A stretch of DNA of 27,626 bases from JAVEDQ01 sp035468175 (GTDB taxonomy: Bacteria > Actinomycetota > Actinomycetes > Frankiales > Frankiaceae): NCBI GenBank assembly GCA_035468175.1, contig DATITC010000070.1, positions 1-27,626 of the forward strand, read 5' to 3'. Made by a program: the position numbers and the translations under genes. This document shows, in pieces, positions 25,164-27,626 of the stretch. Numbering within the stretch: the stretch's first letter is position 1; each line of letters begins with the position of its first letter. A model generated the notes under the pieces. It worked only from the letters and a program-made list of their open reading frames with translations, ran no database searches and had not been told where the DNA came from.

Positions 25164-26189
25164 TCAGTCATCGACGAGCAGCTTTGCCAGCTTCTCGCGG
25201 TGCTCGGAGGCCGAGCCGTAGGCGTACTCCTCGCGCTTGGCGCGCTTGAAGAAGAAGTGCGCGTCGTGCTCCCACGTGTACCCGATGCCGCCGTGATACT
25301 GGATCATCGCCGCGGTCACCTCGCGGGCACTGTCCGAGGCCTTGGCCTTGGCGATCGACACCGCCTGCTTCGCGTCATCGAGCCCCGCGTCGAGCGCGTG
25401 CGCCGCGAACAGCACACCGTGCTCGGCCATGGTCACGCTGACGTGCAGGTCGGCGAGGTGGTGCTTGATGGCCTGGAAGGAGCCGACGGGACGGCCGAAC
25501 TGCACCCGGTCCTTGTCGTACTGCACGGTCCGGGTCAGCGACTCGCGGGCGATGCCGGACAGGTCCGCCGCCACCAGCACGGTCGCCCGGTCCAGCACCT
25601 GATCGACGGGGCTGCCGACCACCGACGCGGAGCCGGCCTCGAGCGCCGTGCCCCCGCCGGTCACCGTGACCCGGCCGAGGCGGGTGGTGCGGTCCATGAC
25701 CGCCAGCGGCTCCACCGAGTAGTCCGACGGTTCGAGCAGTACCAGGGCACCGTCTTGGACGGCGACAATCGCGTCGGCGACTCCGGCGTACTCCACCGGC
25801 TGCGTGAGGTCGGGCGCGAACGCCAGCCGCACCTCACCGGCGGCAAGGCGCGGCAGCCACGTCTTCTGCACCTCGTCGGAACCGGCGAGCCGGATCGCCT
25901 CGCCGGCCACGATCGTGCCGAGCCAAGGGCCGGGGACCGCCCCGGCGCCGAAGGCACGGCTGAGTACCACCGCGTCGAGCAGGTCGAGCCCGAGGCCGTC
26001 GTGCTCCTCGGGGACGAGGACGGCGAGCCAGCCCTGCTCCCCGAAAGCCTTCCAGAGTTCGGCGGGGGCGCCGTCGCCGGACGGGTCGTCGTAGACCTCG
26101 CGGACCGCCGAGAGCGGGAACCGGTCCCCCAGGTAGTCGCGCACCGTCGCCTGCAGGGCGCGCTGTTCGTCTGTCAGTGCGAAGAACAT
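25164..26189 (-). CDS. Acyl-CoA dehydrogenase subunit, short FadE type
   Basis: 341 residues, shorter than classical acyl-CoA dehydrogenases (about 390). The N-terminal domain has LTDEQRALQATVRDYLGDRF and EQGWLAVLVPEEHDGLGLDL; the C-terminal domain has YDKDRVQFGRPVGSFQAIKH and MIQYHGGIGYTWEHDAHFFF. Such short subunits pair with a longer one to form heterotetramers with only two FAD sites, known for the steroid side-chain enzymes of mycobacteria (FadE28/FadE29 type). The RVQFGRPVGSFQAIKH segment that contacts FAD is here, while it is absent from the longer subunit. AAGGAG, overlapping the upstream TAA, lies about six bases before ATG 26189. The two genes are 10 bases apart. Substrate not readable. 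Confidence 0.9.
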   Translation of the reverse strand: MFFALTDEQRALQATVRDYLGDRFPLSAVREVYDDPSGDGAPAELWKAFGEQGWLAVLVPEEHDGLGLDLLDAVVLSRAFGAGAVPGPWLGTIVAGEAIRLAGSDEVQKTWLPRLAAGEVRLAFAPDLTQPVEYAGVADAIVAVQDGALVLLEPSDYSVEPLAVMDRTTRLGRVTVTGGGTALEAGSASVVGSPVDQVLDRATVLVAADLSGIARESLTRTVQYDKDRVQFGRPVGSFQAIKHHLADLHVSVTMAEHGVLFAAHALDAGLDDAKQAVSIAKAKASDSAREVTAAMIQYHGGIGYTWEHDAHFFFKRAKREEYAYGSASEHREKLAKLLVDD

Positions 26190-26199
26190 CGCGAACTCC

Positions 26200-27372
26200 T
26201 TATCGAGGCAGGCCGAGCACGCGCTCGGCGACGATGTTGCGCTGGACCTGCGACGAGCCGCCCCAGATGGTCTCGGACCGGGACCACAGGAACATCTCCT
26301 GCATCGGGCCGAGGTCCCGAGTCGGGGTGCCCGGCACGGCCTGACCGGCGTAGCCGAGGACGTCCATGGAGAGCTCGCCCAGGTCCTGGTGCGTCTCGGA
26401 CCACTGCAGCTTCGTCATCGACGCCTCGAAGCCGAGCTCGCGGCCCTGCTCCACCTGCGTGAGGATGTGCAGCGAGTGCAGCTTGAGCAGCTCCAGCTCG
26501 CCGGCGATCGTGGCGATCTTCTGACGAATCATCGGGTCCTTTGCCTTGCCGTTCGCCTTGGCCATCTCGATGACCGCGTCCAGCTGGCGACGGAAGAGGA
26601 CGTACTGGCCCATGGCCGACGAGCCGCGCTCGAAGGACAGCAGCAACATGGCGACGTTCCAGCCGGCGCCGACCTCACCGAGAACCCGGTCGGTCGGTAC
26701 TCGGACGTCGGTGAGGAAGACCTCGCCGAACTCCTCGTTGCCCGTCATCTGCTTCAGCGGCCGGGCGTCGACCCCGTCGGAGTGCATGTCGATCAGCAGC
26801 ATCGTGATGCCCTGGTGCTTCTTGCTCTCCTGCGAGGTGCGCACCAGCGTGAACATCTGGTCGGCGCGCAGGGCGTTGGTGGTCCACACCTTCTGGCCGT
26901 TGACGACGTAGGCGTCGCCGTCCAGCTCGGCGCGGGTGGACAGCGCCGCCAGGTCGGACCCGGCGCCGGGCTCGGAGAACCCCTGGGCCCAGATGACCTC
27001 GTTGCGCAGCAGCGGGCCGATGATCTCGCGCTTCTGCTCGTCGGAGCCGATCGCCATCACGGTCGGCGCGAGGAAGGTGAGACCGAGGGTGTTGACCGTG
27101 GCCGGCGCGTGCGCCCGGTTCATCTCCTCGTCATAGATCGCCTTCTGCGTCGGGGTCCCGCTCCGGCCGCCGTACTCCTTCGGCCACGCGATCCCGGCCC
27201 AACCGTCCTGGGCCTTCTTAGCCTCCCACTCGCGGCGGAGGTCGAACGACTGGGCTTCGGTCTTGGTGCTCCAGAATTCGTGGGTACGCCACTCCTGCGG
27301 CAGGTTGGCGTCGAGCCAACTCCGGAACTCGGCGCGGAACGCCTCGTCCGCCTCGCTGTACGTCAGGTCCAT
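26200..27372 (-). CDS. Acyl-CoA dehydrogenase subunit, long FadE type
   Basis: 390 residues. Sequence landmarks are GWAGIAWPKEYGGRSGTP, the FAD/substrate segment WAQGFSEPGAGSDLAALSTR, VNGQKVWTTNA, LLIDMHSDGVDARPL and the C-terminus WGGSSQVQRNIVAERVLGLP. At the position of the catalytic Glu of mammalian medium-chain enzyme (YEGT) there is Gly (IWGGSS); instead Glu248 in LLLSFERGSSA fits the base position used by isovaleryl-CoA-like and FadE29-like enzymes. The usual FAD-contacting RxQFG motif is missing, consistent with a shared site with the 341-residue partner downstream. ATG 27372 is preferred over TTG 27378; a -10 element lies six bases upstream. Member of a two-gene unit, perhaps for steroid or branched acyl-CoA breakdown. 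Confidence 0.9.
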   Translation of the reverse strand: MDLTYSEADEAFRAEFRSWLDANLPQEWRTHEFWSTKTEAQSFDLRREWEAKKAQDGWAGIAWPKEYGGRSGTPTQKAIYDEEMNRAHAPATVNTLGLTFLAPTVMAIGSDEQKREIIGPLLRNEVIWAQGFSEPGAGSDLAALSTRAELDGDAYVVNGQKVWTTNALRADQMFTLVRTSQESKKHQGITMLLIDMHSDGVDARPLKQMTGNEEFGEVFLTDVRVPTDRVLGEVGAGWNVAMLLLSFERGSSAMGQYVLFRRQLDAVIEMAKANGKAKDPMIRQKIATIAGELELLKLHSLHILTQVEQGRELGFEASMTKLQWSETHQDLGELSMDVLGYAGQAVPGTPTRDLGPMQEMFLWSRSETIWGGSSQVQRNIVAERVLGLPR

Positions 27373-27378
27373 GTCCAA

Positions 27379-27384
27379 ATCGTA
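27379..27384 (-). promoter_or_regulatory. Candidate -10 element of the acyl-CoA dehydrogenase unit
   Basis: TACGAT on the minus strand lies six bases before ATG 27372. With no Shine-Dalgarno present, the transcript is probably leaderless and starts at or beside the ATG, which supports ATG over the TTG six bases upstream. No convincing -35 box is seen. Confidence 0.4.
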
Positions 27385-27435
27385 TGCATCACCATCCGGA
27401 GCTGTTGCGGCACGGGCGGTGGCGAGGCCGACGCT

Positions 27436-27626
27436 TCAGGTGGAGGTATCGAGCTCGCCCACGGCGGCGCGGAACAGCTCGAGCTCCGCGAGCACGCGGG
27501 TGAAGCCGTCCCGGGCACGGCTGAGCGCGCCAGGAGTGGCGTCGCCGGCGGTGCAGACGAGCTCGAGTGCGGCTGCGGCCGCGGCGATCCGGCGGGCGCC
27601 GATCACGCTCCCGCTGCCCTTGAGCG
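27436..27626 (-). CDS. HPt (histidine phosphotransfer) domain protein, C-terminal part
   Basis: A minus-strand gene cut by the right edge of the window; about 63 C-terminal codons are visible, ending in TGA at 27438-27436. It starts with LKGSGSVIGARRIAAAAAAL followed by E, the segment that directly follows the phosphorylated His (H-x-LKGS) in HPt domains, then helical ELV and a closing helix ELELFRAAVGELD. The His itself would lie just beyond the edge. HPt domains relay phosphate between response regulators. Whether it is a stand-alone HPt or the end of a hybrid kinase or regulator cannot be seen. It stands 63 bp upstream of the acyl-CoA dehydrogenase gene, on the same strand. Confidence 0.7.
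   Translation of the reverse strand, partial: LKGSGSVIGARRIAAAAAALELVCTAGDATPGALSRARDGFTRVLAELELFRAAVGELDTST

Overview
The window is very GC-rich, with strong G/C at third codon positions, frequent GTG starts, tight ATGA/GTGA overlaps and several genes without a Shine-Dalgarno. It carries an ECF41-type sigma factor, MalT-like (LAL) LuxR regulators, LGFP repeats and a split FadE pair. Together these point to a high-GC actinomycete chromosome; the genus cannot be fixed from sequence alone. I see no tRNA, rRNA, CRISPR array, insertion sequence or phage gene.

Layout. (1) 37-5823: a multipass membrane protein, then two paralogous LAL/LuxR ATPase regulators facing each other across an 18-bp perfect palindrome that probably terminates both. 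(2) 6136-7840: a nitrilase-superfamily carbon-nitrogen hydrolase divergent from the second LAL gene, then a decayed, internally deleted GGDEF/EAL membrane protein. (3) 7990-12237: a tightly coupled operon of a MauE/DoxX-like redox membrane protein, a MauD-like thioredoxin-fold protein, a possible 26-residue membrane peptide, a four-helix membrane protein, an unknown soluble protein, and a Tat-exported protein with 22 cysteines followed by LGFP cell-wall repeats. That last frame is broken by one in-frame TAG. (4) 12257-14088: an SGNH-hydrolase lipoprotein and a DUF4386-type membrane protein. (5) 14311-18734: a sugar-type ABC importer operon (two permeases, binding lipoprotein, MsmK/UgpC-type ATPase). 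(6) 18735-20855: a LuxR-type HTH remnant, a SAM methyltransferase and an ECF41 sigma factor behind a match to the ECF41 promoter. (7) 20941-24092: selA-selB, the selenocysteine synthesis and decoding pair. (8) 24089-24930 (minus): an ArsR repressor and SRPBCC/AHSA1 pair. (9) 25164-27372 (minus): two adjacent acyl-CoA dehydrogenase subunits of the heterotetrameric FadE type. (10) The C-terminal part of an HPt-domain protein at the right edge.

The most unusual block is region 3. In methylamine dehydrogenase biogenesis MauE and MauD support disulfide formation in the cysteine-rich light chain MauA. Here the same two helper types sit beside a cysteine-rich Tat substrate, but no heavy chain, MauG or amicyanin gene is present and the substrate carries LGFP repeats. 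It may be a dedicated disulfide-maturation and export unit for a cell-wall-bound protein. The regulatory highlights are the ECF41-type promoter in front of the sigma gene, the palindrome in the ArsR promoter and a 12-bp inverted repeat upstream of selA.
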